A stretch of 64,000 bases of DNA, from NCBI GenBank assembly GCA_034522155.1, contig JAXHLP010000011.1:62001-126000 (forward strand), given 5' to 3'. This DNA comes from Salinilacustrithrix sp034522155. GTDB taxonomy: Bacteria > Actinomycetota > Acidimicrobiia > Acidimicrobiales > Salinilacustritrichaceae. Within the stretch, counting starts at the first letter, position 1, and each line of letters opens with the position of its first letter. The notes beneath the pieces are model-generated. The model was not told the origin of the DNA. It saw only the letters and a program-made list of their open reading frames with translations, and searched no databases. Of the stretch, positions 1 to 8,427 are shown piece after piece. The position numbers were made by a program, and so were the translations under genes.

Positions 1-1309
1 CGTCGGCTCCGAGGGGCACGCCGAGCAGCGGGGCGTAGTCGACGGCGAGGCGGTCGAAGTCGAGGTCGCGCAGGAACCGGCTGAACGCCACCTGGGCGGC
101 CAAGGCGTTCACGTCGCGGAACACCTCGGGCAGGAACTCGGGCGGCTGGATCACGCCCTCGTCGTAGAGGTCGTTGATGGCGCCCATGTGATTGATGTCG
201 ACCTTGCCGCAGAACAGGACCGGGATGCGGTCGAGGCGGCCGGTCCGGATGGCCACTCGCATGTAGGCGTAGGCGAGGACCAGCCCCTTGCCGTACCCGA
301 TGTCCTTCGTGAACGGCTGGCCGGTGGGGGTGGAGCCGCGGAACACCCGCATGGCGAGCTGCCAGCACTCCTCCTCGTCCATGCCGTTGGTGCGGAAGTG
401 CTCCACGACGTCGACGAAGGTCGCCCCGTCGGTGGCCAGCGCGACCGCGTCGATCCGGTCGGCGATGCGGAGCAGCCGTTCGGGGTGGGAGGTGAGCGAC
501 AGGATCTCGGTGAGGGTGGCGAGACCCTCCTGGGTGACGGTGACCGCGGGCGGGGCCTTGCCGAGGAACGTACACACCGGCTGCGCGAGGCCGTTGGCGC
601 TGGTGCCGACGTGGACCCAGCCCTCGTGCGATTCGAGCTGCTCCAGCTGGCGCTCGGAGAACAGAGCATCGGCCCGGAGCTTGATGTAGCTCGAGCCGGC
701 CGCCGCGTCGGCCACGATGCCGTCGTCGGCCACGACGTCGACCTTGCCGGGACCCATCGAGCGGTCGAGGCGCTCCTGGAGCAGCTTCACCGCGTCGGCG
801 CCGTCGATCGTCTTCTCGTCGCGGTCGTCGAGCGGGGAGCCCGTGGCCCAGTCGAGCGCGTCGCGGAACTGGTCGGCGAGGTCGGCGACGGTGGGGCCGC
901 CGGCGTGGAACACGTCGCTGGTCGTGCCGTAGAGCTGGGCGGCGATGGTGCCGAACTGGTCGGTGCCGCGAGCCTCGAGGAGATCGAGGGTCAGCCGGTA
1001 CTGGTCGCAGGTGCGCTTGAGGAGCTGGGCGAGGCCCGCCGTGGTGCCGAGCGAGCTGTTGATCTGCAGCTCGAGATCGAGGAACCGCTCCCGGGTCTCG
1101 TCGATGTCGACCCCCACGTCCCGGTCGGCGTACCAGGCAGCGTCCACCGACGGCTGCTCGCGGCAGCCCTTGGCGAAGAAGTCGTCCCGTACGGCATCGT
1201 CCCACTTGATCGCGTTGAGGATCCGGATCGGTCCTTGCGTCTCGACGATCGCGTCGGAGAGCCCGTGCACGATGGACTCGTAGCTGTCGTCTCCGTCGGT
1301 GCCGGGCAT
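1..1309 (-). CDS. QEGLA-motif (DUF1704/MATCAP-like) putative metallocarboxypeptidase, 3' end outside window
   Basis: An open frame runs from an ATG at 1309 down to the window edge (436 codons seen, no stop), so the C-terminus is missing. Residues 260-264 read QEGLA, the signature of the family annotated as flavohemoglobin expression-modulating QEGLA motif protein. Residues 228-233 read HEGWVH, an HExxxH zinc-peptidase motif as in the eukaryotic KIAA0895/MATCAP tyrosine carboxypeptidases of the same superfamily. By homology it is a zinc-dependent peptidase; the bacterial substrate is unknown. In-frame GTG codons just upstream of 1309 are alternative starts. The long frame on the opposite strand is its shadow. 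Confidence 0.8.
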   Translation of the reverse strand, partial: MPGTDGDDSYESIVHGLSDAIVETQGPIRILNAIKWDDAVRDDFFAKGCREQPSVDAAWYADRDVGVDIDETRERFLDLELQINSSLGTTAGLAQLLKRTCDQYRLTLDLLEARGTDQFGTIAAQLYGTTSDVFHAGGPTVADLADQFRDALDWATGSPLDDRDEKTIDGADAVKLLQERLDRSMGPGKVDVVADDGIVADAAAGSSYIKLRADALFSERQLEQLESHEGWVHVGTSANGLAQPVCTFLGKAPPAVTVTQEGLATLTEILSLTSHPERLLRIADRIDAVALATDGATFVDVVEHFRTNGMDEEECWQLAMRVFRGSTPTGQPFTKDIGYGKGLVLAYAYMRVAIRTGRLDRIPVLFCGKVDINHMGAINDLYDEGVIQPPEFLPEVFRDVNALAAQVAFSRFLRDLDFDRLAVDYAPLLGVPLGAD

Positions 1310-1415
1310 GGCCACCACTACAGGATGCCCCACGACCGGTCCGGGAATCGGAGTGGGCGTCCCGGTGCGTCGGTCGGACAGGCGCTGGGGCCGGCCCTGG
1401 CAGGAGCGGTCCCGG

Positions 1416-1601
1416 TCAGAACTTTGCGTCGGTGGGCAGCTCGCGATCGAGTTGATCGTCGTCGACGCGTCGCTGGAACTGCTCTTCCTCCTGGAGGGTC
1501 TTCTTCGTGAACTCGAGGCCGCCGATGTTCACGGCGCCGTACACGATCAGGGCGAACACGACGGCGCCGACTGCGATGAGAACGATGGTGAGCGGATCCA
1601 T
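1416..1601 (-). CDS. Small single-pass membrane protein
   Basis: A 61-residue protein with an N-terminal hydrophobic helix (about residues 3-25, IVLIAVGAVVFALIVYGA) followed by a charged cytoplasmic tail rich in E, Q, D and R. An AAGGA ribosome-binding site lies 9 bases before the ATG at 1601. The gene lies 106 bases upstream of the QEGLA gene on the same strand and may share its transcript. No family recognised; the good RBS and clean TM-plus-tail architecture argue that it is real. Confidence 0.55.
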   Translation of the reverse strand: MDPLTIVLIAVGAVVFALIVYGAVNIGGLEFTKKTLQEEEQFQRRVDDDQLDRELPTDAKF

Positions 1602-1734
1602 GGATACGAGTCCTTCCGTCGGGTTCGGTTGGTCCCTACCCGGCGGGCGCAGGATCCATGCCGGCGCCGCCCCTTGCCCGCCACGATGCGCCCGAATTGC
1701 GGAATGAAACGGTCAGCCACAACACTTGAAGTAC

Positions 1735-1750
1735 TTGACTGACCAGTCAA
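1735..1750. promoter_or_regulatory. TetR-type palindromic operator upstream of thiolase
   Basis: TTGACT-GACC-AGTCAA is a perfect inverted repeat (6-bp arms, 4-bp spacer) ending 26 bases before the thiolase ATG. TTGACT can double as a -35 hexamer, so a bound repressor would block transcription. The sequence class resembles operators of actinobacterial TetR regulators of fatty-acid genes; the cognate regulator is not identified here. Confidence 0.55.
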
Positions 1751-1776
1751 CTTTTCGAGCACCAGGGGAGATTCCC

Positions 1777-2982
1777 ATGCCCACCGCCGTCATCGTCGAT
1801 GCAGTCCGCACGCCAGGGGGCAAGCGATTCGGCCAGCTGTCCGGCTGGCACGCCGCTGACCTCGCGGGCGAGACCCTCAAGGCGCTCGCCGAGCGCAACA
1901 GCCTCGACCCGTCCGTCGTCGACGACGTGGTGATGGGTTGCGTCATGCAGGTCGGCAACCAGGGTCTCAACGTGGGTCGCAACGCCGTGCTCGCCGCCGG
2001 GTGGCCCGAGACCGTCCCGGCCACCACGGTCGACCGTCAGTGCGGGTCCAGCCAGCAGGCCGCCCACTTCGCCGCCCAGGGCGTCATCGCCGGCGCCTAC
2101 GACGTGGCCGTCGCCTCCGGCGTCGAGGTCATGACCACCACCCCGATGGGCGCGTCGATGACCCCCGGCTCGGTGCCCTTCGGCCCCAACGCCCTCGCCC
2201 GGTACGCCGACGTCGAGTACATCGAGGGCTGGAAGGGCCTGATCCCCCAGGGCGTGTCGGCCGAGATCATCGCGGACAAGTGGAACCTGTCCCGCGAGGA
2301 TCTCGACAAGATCGGCCTCGAGTCCCAGCAGCGCGGCATCCGTGCCCGCGACGAGGGTCGCTTCGACAACGAGATCATCCCGGTGAAGGTCAAGAAGCTC
2401 GACAAGGAGTCGGGCGAGCTGATCGACACCGGCGACGAGATGGCCACCACCGACGAGGGCCTGCGCGACACCGACATGGAGATCCTCGCCAACCTCAAGC
2501 CTGCGTTCCTGCCCGACGGCAAGATCACCGCTGGCAACTCGTCACAGATCTGCGACGGCGCCTCCGCCCTGTTGATCATGACCGAGGAGAAGGCCAAGGA
2601 GCTCGGCCTGACGCCCCGCGCCAGGTTCCACACCTTCGCCCTGGCCGGCGTCGACCCGGTCACCATGCTCACCGGCCCGATCCCGGCCACCGCCAAGGTG
2701 CTCGACAAGGCCGGCATGACGATGAGTGACATCGACCTGTTCGAGGTCAACGAGGCCTTCGCCTCCGTCGTCGGCGCCTGGCAGAAGGAGCACGACGCCG
2801 ACATGAGCAAGGTCAACGTCAACGGCGGCGCCATCGCTCTCGGTCACCCCCTCGGCTGCTCGGGCGCCAAGCTCATGGCCACGCTGGTGAACGAGCTCGA
2901 GCGCACCGGCGGCCGCTACGGCCTCCAGACCATGTGCGAAGGCGGCGGCCTGGCCAACGCCACCATCATCGAGCGGGTCTGA
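1777..2982 (+). CDS. Acetyl-CoA acetyltransferase (thiolase), degradative type
   Basis: A 401-residue thiolase, normal family length. Nucleophile Cys89 lies in DRQCGSSQQA, the catalytic His357 in NGGAIALGHPLGCSG, and the C-terminal Cys387 in MCEGGG. Thiolases split 3-ketoacyl-CoA to acetyl-CoA and shortened acyl-CoA (or run in reverse) in the cytoplasm. The ATG at 1777 is preceded by AGGGGAG at 8-base spacing, which favours it over an in-frame upstream start near 1726 that would lie before the operator. A hairpin terminator follows at 3121. The operator at 1735-1750 suggests control by an acyl-CoA-responsive TetR protein. It stands alone rather than in an operon. Confidence 0.93.
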   Translation: MPTAVIVDAVRTPGGKRFGQLSGWHAADLAGETLKALAERNSLDPSVVDDVVMGCVMQVGNQGLNVGRNAVLAAGWPETVPATTVDRQCGSSQQAAHFAAQGVIAGAYDVAVASGVEVMTTTPMGASMTPGSVPFGPNALARYADVEYIEGWKGLIPQGVSAEIIADKWNLSREDLDKIGLESQQRGIRARDEGRFDNEIIPVKVKKLDKESGELIDTGDEMATTDEGLRDTDMEILANLKPAFLPDGKITAGNSSQICDGASALLIMTEEKAKELGLTPRARFHTFALAGVDPVTMLTGPIPATAKVLDKAGMTMSDIDLFEVNEAFASVVGAWQKEHDADMSKVNVNGGAIALGHPLGCSGAKLMATLVNELERTGGRYGLQTMCEGGGLANATIIERV

Positions 2983-3120
2983 AGCCGTGACATCGGAGCG
3001 TCCTCGCTTCGCTGCGGGCGCTCCCACGTTGGTGCGGAGCTGTTGGTCGTCCTCCGTGCGACCGGTCGCCTGGCGGCTCCCTCGGGGCCGGTGAACGGTT
3101 TCTGCGTGTGTCAGATCTCC

Positions 3121-3157
3121 GAGTGCCCGGCGCGCTGCGCCGGGCGCTCGTGGTTTT
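3121..3157 (+). terminator. Rho-independent terminator after thiolase
   Basis: GAGTGCCCGGCGC and GCGCCGGGCGCTC form a 13-bp stem (one G-T pair) with a 3-base GCT loop, followed by GTGGTTTT. It lies 138 bases after the thiolase stop and just before the next gene. Confidence 0.6.
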
Positions 3158-3178
3158 CTCGCCGGTAGCGTGAATCGC

Positions 3179-3502
3179 ATGCGCCGCCCGCCCACGTGGC
3201 TGATGATCGCCTCGGCCGTGGTGATCGTCCTGATCCTGGTCACCGACCTCGGCGTGTTCCCGTTGATCATCGCCGTGGGCGCCAGCGTCGCGATCTTCAA
3301 GGTCGGGTTCATGATGCTCGCAAGCGTGTCCCAGACCCTTCCCGAGCCTCCGCCGCCGGGCGAGCTGCGCAAGGTCAGGATCGAGTTCCGATGCTCGATC
3401 TGTGGGTCCGAGGTCCGGATGACCACCGCCAACGACGAGATGCCGGATCCGCCCAAGCACTGCCTCGAGGAGATGGACCTGGTCACCCCGACCTTCGAGT
3501 GA
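3179..3502 (+). CDS. Two-helix membrane protein with zinc-ribbon-like tail
   Basis: 107 residues. Two adjoining hydrophobic segments (about residues 7-24 and 28-48) are followed by a Pro-rich linker and a cytoplasmic tail with CSICG and a downstream KHC, a CxxC...HxC arrangement suited to metal binding. A GTG at 3170 in the same frame is an alternative start; the ATG was chosen because the helix then sits at the N-terminus. Unknown function; it borders the DnaA-box-rich patch on its 3' side. Confidence 0.6.
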   Translation: MRRPPTWLMIASAVVIVLILVTDLGVFPLIIAVGASVAIFKVGFMMLASVSQTLPEPPPPGELRKVRIEFRCSICGSEVRMTTANDEMPDPPKHCLEEMDLVTPTFE

Positions 3503-3537
3503 CGGGTTCGTCGTGGTTCCCGACGCGGCACCCGAGG

Positions 3538-3753
3538 TTGTCCACAGGCACGGCCGAATTCCACAAGCTGACCACAGGTGGGGAAGTTCTCGCCGTGGTC
3601 AGCGTCCGTTCATCCCCACGTCGCCGCGTTTGCCTGCCCATCCCCCGGGATTCGCCTGCCGGTCATCCCCGGGCGGCCGACCCCGATCTTTTCCCCAGGT
3701 TCCTCCACAGCTTCCACAGGTCATGTGGATTTGTCCCACGGCCCTGTGGAAAA
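3538..3753. other. Candidate replication origin / DnaA-box cluster
   Basis: The 259-bp gap between two genes carries a perfect actinobacterial DnaA box TTGTCCACA (3538-3546) plus near matches CTGACCACA (3568-3576), TCCTCCACA (3701-3709), GCTTCCACA (3710-3718), TTTTCCCCA (3689-3697), and on the other strand AAATCCACA (3724-3732) and TTTTCCACA (3745-3753). AATTCCACA (3557-3565) is weaker. Such density is typical of oriC. The flanking crgA-trpG-pknB block is oriC-proximal in mycobacteria, but dnaA, dnaN and gyrB are not in view and there is no obvious AT-rich unwinding element, so a titration or regulatory DnaA cluster is also possible. Confidence 0.5.
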
Positions 3754-3761
3754 GCAGTGGA

Positions 3762-4091
3762 TCAGTGGAACTGGGTGGCGGTGATGATGCCACCGAGCAC
3801 GAAGCCGAGGCCGAGTAGCAGGTACCGGTTGTCCGTGGCCCCGGGCAGCAACCCGAGGTAGTTGAGCATGATGACCGCGCCACCGAGGATCAGCAGCGTG
3901 AACATGAGCACCGGCACCCAGGTGGGGCTGACCTTGAACTCCTGGGGGATCGGCGCGGTGTAGCGACCCGAGGAGGGGTCATCGGGCTCGCGGACCGAGT
4001 GGCCCTTGCTGATGGCCTGCCGGGAGCCCGACTGGGCACCGCCCTTGGGTGTGACCCGGCCCCCCTTCTTCTTCCGGTCCTGTCGTGCCAC
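3762..4091 (-). CDS. crgA: Cell division protein CrgA
   Basis: 109 residues from a GTG at 4091. The basic N-terminus (RQDRKKKGG) precedes two transmembrane helices (about residues 54-77 and 86-107), the CrgA layout. CrgA is an inner-membrane partner of FtsZ, FtsQ and penicillin-binding proteins that helps place and stabilise the actinobacterial septum. Its position beside trpG and the pknB cluster matches crgA in mycobacteria. Its 3' end lies 9 bases from the last DnaA-like box. The start lies 41 bases from the divergent ppx GTG, so the two share a short promoter region. Confidence 0.85.
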   Translation of the reverse strand: MARQDRKKKGGRVTPKGGAQSGSRQAISKGHSVREPDDPSSGRYTAPIPQEFKVSPTWVPVLMFTLLILGGAVIMLNYLGLLPGATDNRYLLLGLGFVLGGIITATQFH

Positions 4092-4132
4092 GTGGCCGAG
4101 CGTACCGGTTGTCCGGGCTACGGTCGCGCGTC

Positions 4133-5737
4133 GTGAGCGACGACCAGGCGCCGGTGCTGGCGGCCGTGGACATCGGCACCAACTCCGTGCACATGGTCGT
4201 CGCCCGGGTGTCGGGCCACGGCCGGTTCGAGATCCTCGAACGGGAGAAGGAGATGGTCCGCCTCGGCCGCTCCGGAGGCGACATGAAGGAGCTCTCCGAC
4301 GACGCGATCGACCGGGGCGTCGCCGCCCTGCGCCGGTGCCGCAGCGTGGCCGACGCCCACGGTGCCGAGCTCGCGGCCGTGGCCACGTCGGCGGTCCGTG
4401 AGGCCGAGAACCGTCGCGACTTCCTCGACCGGGCCTACGACGAGGCGGGCATCTCGGTCGAGGTCATCTCGGGCTTCGAGGAGGCCCGTCTCATCCACCT
4501 GGGTGTGCTGCAGGCCCTGCCGCTCTATGACCAGCGGGTGCTGCTGTGTGACATCGGCGGCGGGTCCAGCGAGCTGTTGCTCGGACGCGAGGCCGACGTG
4601 CTCGAGAGCCGCAGCCTCCGGCTGGGCGCCATCCGGCTCACCGAACGGTTCCTGTCGCCGACCAAGGGCGTCGTCAAGGACAAGCACGTGGCTCGCGGCC
4701 GCCAGCACGCCGAGGCGATGCTCGCCCCGTTCGCGATCCAGGTGCGCAGGACCGGCTTCGACACCGTCGTCGGCACCTCGGGCACGATCGAGACCGTCGT
4801 GGCCATGGCCCGGGCCGACCGGGGTGAGGAGCCCAACGTGCGGACCCTCAACGGGGAGACCATCACCGCGGCGCAGGTCGGGGCGGCGGTCGAGGCGCTG
4901 ATCGACGCGGGCAGCGTCGCCGACTGCGCCAAGCTCCCCGGCGTCGACGCCAAGCGGGCCGACATCATCCTCGCCGGGGCCATCATCCTCGAGCAGTTCT
5001 GCGCGGCGTTCGAGGTCGACGAGCTGGTCTACTCGGACTACGCGCTGCGGGAGGGAGTGCTGCTCGACCAGGCTCGCCGGCGGGCCGGCGCCACGCTCCA
5101 CCACCTGCGCGACCTGCGGCGCGAATCGGTCGAGCACCTGATGGAGCTCACGGACGAGCATCCCGAGCACTCCCACGAGATCAGCCGCCTCGCGCTCCAG
5201 CTCTTCGACGGACTCGAGCCGCTCCTCGACCTCGACGACGACGGACTCCACGGCACAGGCGCCGCACGCGAGCTGCTCGAGGCCGCCTCGCTGCTGTGCA
5301 ACGTCGGGGTGTTCATCTCCCATTCCGGGCATCACAAGCACAGCTACTACGTGATCCGGAACTCCGAGCACCTCGCCGGGTTCACCGACCGGGAGATCGA
5401 GATCGTCGCGCTCGTCGCCCGCTACCACCGCAAGTCGGCACCGAAGTCCAAACACGCCGAGTGGTCGGCGTTGCGGCGCAAGGACCGCGAGCTCGTCCGA
5501 TCCCTCGCCGCGGTGTTGCGGGTGGCGATCGGGCTGGACCGGTCCCATGCCGCGCTGGTCGAGAAGATCACCGTCGACTGGGACAGCGACGCCGGTCTTC
5601 CGGTGGTCGTCCGGCTCCATCCCCGACCCGGCACCGGCGTCGAGCTCGAGGCCCACTCGGCCGAGCTGCGCCGTGGCCTGCTCGAGGAGGTCATCGACCG
5701 TCGGGTCGAGGTCGTGGTCGCCGAGGCGTCGGGCTGA
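4133..5737 (+). CDS. ppx: Exopolyphosphatase / guanosine pentaphosphatase (Ppx/GppA) with C-terminal HD-like domain
   Basis: 534 residues. The ASKHA phosphatase core shows the phosphate-1 motif AAVDIGTNSVHM near residue 10 and the phosphate-2 motif LCDIGGGSSELLLG near residue 142. The C-terminal about 200 residues are HD-like, with SHEISRLALQLFDGL and ISHSGHHKHSYYVI. The enzyme degrades polyphosphate or pppGpp, linking phosphate storage to the stringent response. GTG at 4133 starts the conserved domain directly; an in-frame ATG at 4085 would overlap crgA. Mycobacterial synteny has a different gene at this place, so ppx is a local substitution. Confidence 0.88.
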   Translation: MSDDQAPVLAAVDIGTNSVHMVVARVSGHGRFEILEREKEMVRLGRSGGDMKELSDDAIDRGVAALRRCRSVADAHGAELAAVATSAVREAENRRDFLDRAYDEAGISVEVISGFEEARLIHLGVLQALPLYDQRVLLCDIGGGSSELLLGREADVLESRSLRLGAIRLTERFLSPTKGVVKDKHVARGRQHAEAMLAPFAIQVRRTGFDTVVGTSGTIETVVAMARADRGEEPNVRTLNGETITAAQVGAAVEALIDAGSVADCAKLPGVDAKRADIILAGAIILEQFCAAFEVDELVYSDYALREGVLLDQARRRAGATLHHLRDLRRESVEHLMELTDEHPEHSHEISRLALQLFDGLEPLLDLDDDGLHGTGAARELLEAASLLCNVGVFISHSGHHKHSYYVIRNSEHLAGFTDREIEIVALVARYHRKSAPKSKHAEWSALRRKDRELVRSLAAVLRVAIGLDRSHAALVEKITVDWDSDAGLPVVVRLHPRPGTGVELEAHSAELRRGLLEEVIDRRVEVVVAEASG

Positions 5738-5789
5738 ACACGGAGGGCGCGGCCGCCCGCACGCTGGTCCAGGGCATAGCCTTCCACCC

Positions 5790-6380
5790 GTGACGGCGCG
5801 CGTGTTGGTCATCGACAACTACGACTCGTTCACGTTCAACCTCGTGCAGTACCTGGGCGAGCTGGGCGCCGAACCGGTCGTGCGTCGAAACGACGCCGTC
5901 GACCTGGCGGGAATCGAGGCGATCGACCCCGATGCCGTCCTCATCTCGCCCGGACCGGGGACTCCCGATGACTCGGGGATCTCGACCGAGGTCATCCGCA
6001 CCTGGGCCGGACGTCGGCCGATCCTCGGCGTGTGTCTCGGCCACCAGGCCATCGGCCAGGTGTACGGCGGCGACGTGGTCCGGGCCGGCCAGGTGATGCA
6101 CGGCAAGACCTCGTCGGTGCACCACGAGGGCACCGGGGTGTTCGCTGGACTGCCGTCGCCGTTCGAGGCGACCCGGTACCACTCGCTCGTGGTCGAACCC
6201 TCGTCGGTGCCCGATGTGGTCGAGGTGACCGCCACCGCCGAGGACGGCGCCGTGATCATGGGGTTGCGCCACCGCGAGTTCGACGTGGAGGGCGTGCAGT
6301 TCCACCCCGAGTCGATCCTCACCAGCACCGGGCACCAGATGCTCGAGAACTTCCTCGCCCGGGTGCCCACCCCCGCCTGA
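5790..6380 (+). CDS. trpG: Glutamine amidotransferase component of anthranilate/aminodeoxychorismate synthase
   Basis: 196 residues, class I glutamine amidotransferase. Catalytic Cys82 lies in VCLGHQ, and His172 and Glu174 in FHPES. VLVIDNYDSFTFNLVQYL opens the domain. It releases ammonia from glutamine for TrpE or PabB; which partner is used cannot be told from sequence (trpG/pabA are often shared). The GTG start at 5790 follows ppx by 52 bases on the same strand. Its place between crgA and pknB is the same as trpG in Mycobacterium tuberculosis. It converges on pknB, with a hairpin between. Confidence 0.88.
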   Translation: MTARVLVIDNYDSFTFNLVQYLGELGAEPVVRRNDAVDLAGIEAIDPDAVLISPGPGTPDDSGISTEVIRTWAGRRPILGVCLGHQAIGQVYGGDVVRAGQVMHGKTSSVHHEGTGVFAGLPSPFEATRYHSLVVEPSSVPDVVEVTATAEDGAVIMGLRHREFDVEGVQFHPESILTSTGHQMLENFLARVPTPA

Positions 6381-6442
6381 GGAGCCGCAAGAGCGGGGAG
6401 CACGGGGACCGGCGATGGTCGGCATTTCTCGCAGGTCCTGAA

Positions 6443-6461
6443 GAACCCTGACTCAGGGTTC
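6443..6461. terminator. Hairpin between convergent trpG and pknB
   Basis: GAACCCTG and CAGGGTTC form an 8-bp perfect stem with loop ACT. It overlaps the pknB stop codon and lies 62 bases after the trpG stop, so it could end both transcripts. There is no T-run, so the call is moderate. Confidence 0.4.
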
Positions 6462-8372
6462 GGTCGCCCGCCCGACCTCGATCGTGACCGTCGAGCCGCG
6501 ATCGGCACTCTCGTCGGCGGGTGGAACCTGGCTGAGCACGCGTCCGTCGTCGGGATCACCTGGGACCAGCGACGTCTCGGTCACCTCGACGTTGAAGCCG
6601 GCGGTCTCGAGCTCGGTGCGGGCGGTGTCCTCGGTCTTCTCGGTGACGCCGGGGACGATGACCTGCTCGGGGCCGGCCGACACGACGAGGGTGACGGTCT
6701 CCCCGAGCTGGAGCACGGTGTCGGCGGGCGGGTCGGTGCCGATCACGGTGCCCTCGGGGACCGTCGCGCTCGCCTCCTGGCGTTGCGCGACGTTGAACTC
6801 GGCCTGGGTGAGGATCCCCGCCGCCTCCTCGGCCGTGCGGCCCGAGACATCGGGCACCGTCCGTTCCTCGGCCCCCTGGGACACCCGGAGGGTGATCTCG
6901 GCCGACAACGGCGCGTCGACCTCGGCCGCCGGGTCCTGCTCGACCACGATGCCGGGCTCGACGTCGTTGTCGAATACCAGTTCGGTGCTGATGTTGCTGA
7001 AGCCCTCGTCCCCGAGTCGCGACCGCGCATCGCCCTCGGTGAACCCGACGACGTCGGGCACGGGGACGATGGGCTCGCCGGTGGAGACGAGGAGTTCGAC
7101 GGTGCTGCCCTCCTCGACGTCGGCGTTGCCCTCGGGTTCCTGGCTGATCACCGCTCCGTCTTCGACGTCGGGGTTGTCCTCGAACTCGGTGCCGACCTCG
7201 AAGCCGGCTTCGGTGAGCGTCTCCCGGGCGCCGCCTTCGCCTTCGAGTTGCAGGCCGACGACGTTGGGAACCGTGATCTGCTCGCCGCCGCCGTCGGTGC
7301 CGTCGTCGAGCACCCCCAGTGCCCGAGCGAGGAAAAAGAGGACGCCGCCGAGTACGGCGAGCAGGAGCAGCAGGATCGCGATGAACGCGCCGTTGCGTCG
7401 TCGTGGTTCGGCGTGGCCGTCGTCGTAGTACGCGGTCTCGTCGTACTGGTGGTCGACCGCCGTCTGGGCCTGGGTCGCGGGCATCGCCCGGGTGGCGGCG
7501 GCCCCGGCCGCCACCGCGCTGCCCGCGGCGATCTGGTTGCCCTCGCGGTAGCGGCGCAGGTCGGCCCGCAGGTCCTCCGCCGAGGGGTACCGAGCCTGGG
7601 GGTTCTTGGCCAGGCACTTGAGCGTGATCGCCTCGAGCGTCGGCTCGATGTCGGCGTTCAGCTGGCGGGGCGGGGTGGGTTGTTCCTGGACGTGCTGGTA
7701 GGCGACCGCGAGGGCGTCGTCGCCCCGGAAGGGCGGGCGGCCGCACACGCACTCGTAGAGGACCACGCCGAGGCTGTACACGTCCGAGCGTGGATCCACG
7801 GGCCGGCCCTGGGCCTGCTCGGGAGAGAAGTAGGTGGCGGTGCCCATGACGAGCCCGGTCTGGGTCAGGTTCTCGTCCTGGGCCGCGGACACGGCCCGGG
7901 CGATGCCGAAGTCGGTGACCTTCACCTGGCCGTCGCTGGCGAGCATGACGTTGCCGGGCTTGACGTCGCGGTGGACGACCCCATTGCGGTGCGCGAAGCC
8001 GAGCGCGGCGGCGATGTCGATCCCGATGTCGGCGGCCCGGGCCGGCAGCAGCGTGCCCTCCTGGCGGAGCATGTCGGCCAGGCTGCGTCCATCGACGTAC
8101 TCCATGACGATGTAGTAGGTGCCGCCGGACTCGCCCCAGTCGTAGACGCCGACGATGTTGGGGTGGTTGAGGTTGGCGGCGGCCTGGGCCTCGCGGCGGA
8201 AGCGCTCGACGAAAGCCGGGTCGGCGGCGTACTGGGCGAAGAGGACCTTGACCGCGACCGGCCGGTCGAGGAGCTGGTCGCGTGCCAGGTAGACCTCAGC
8301 CATGCCGCCCCGGGCGAGGCGGCTGTGGAGCTCGTAGCGGCCGCCGTAGACGACTGGTCCCTGGTCCGACAT
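6453..8372 (-). CDS. pknB: Ser/Thr protein kinase with four PASTA domains
   Basis: 639 residues. The kinase domain spans about residues 13-275, with Lys42 in VAVKVL, HRDVKPGN with Asp136, and DFG with Asp154. A flexible linker leads to one transmembrane helix (about 327-349) and four extracellular PASTA repeats (from about 372, opening with VPNVVGL, VPDVVGF, VPDVSGR and VPGVTEK). PASTA domains bind muropeptides or lipid II, so the kinase links cell-wall state to growth and division. It is the last gene of the fhaA-fhaB-pstP-rodA-pbpA-pknB order. Mycobacteria also carry pknA here; none is present. Confidence 0.95.
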   Translation of the reverse strand: MSDQGPVVYGGRYELHSRLARGGMAEVYLARDQLLDRPVAVKVLFAQYAADPAFVERFRREAQAAANLNHPNIVGVYDWGESGGTYYIVMEYVDGRSLADMLRQEGTLLPARAADIGIDIAAALGFAHRNGVVHRDVKPGNVMLASDGQVKVTDFGIARAVSAAQDENLTQTGLVMGTATYFSPEQAQGRPVDPRSDVYSLGVVLYECVCGRPPFRGDDALAVAYQHVQEQPTPPRQLNADIEPTLEAITLKCLAKNPQARYPSAEDLRADLRRYREGNQIAAGSAVAAGAAATRAMPATQAQTAVDHQYDETAYYDDGHAEPRRRNGAFIAILLLLLAVLGGVLFFLARALGVLDDGTDGGGEQITVPNVVGLQLEGEGGARETLTEAGFEVGTEFEDNPDVEDGAVISQEPEGNADVEEGSTVELLVSTGEPIVPVPDVVGFTEGDARSRLGDEGFSNISTELVFDNDVEPGIVVEQDPAAEVDAPLSAEITLRVSQGAEERTVPDVSGRTAEEAAGILTQAEFNVAQRQEASATVPEGTVIGTDPPADTVLQLGETVTLVVSAGPEQVIVPGVTEKTEDTARTELETAGFNVEVTETSLVPGDPDDGRVLSQVPPADESADRGSTVTIEVGRATEP

Positions 8373-8427
8373 CGGGTCGGCACTCTACGACAACGGCTCC
8401 GGGCGACCCGGTCCGGGGCCTCGACGC

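Noticed and set aside
188..1510. Long plus-strand open frame (440 codons)
   Set aside because: Antisense of the QEGLA gene; the minus frame carries QEGLA and HExxxH motifs, the plus frame none.
3104..3115. GTGTGTCAG near thiolase end as a regulon operator
   Set aside because: Only one half site is present.
3731..3739. TTGTCCCAC as a further DnaA box
   Set aside because: Three changes at the invariant 3' end; not counted.
4118..5818. 566-codon minus-strand frame across ppx
   Set aside because: GC-rich shadow frame; ppx motifs are on the plus strand.
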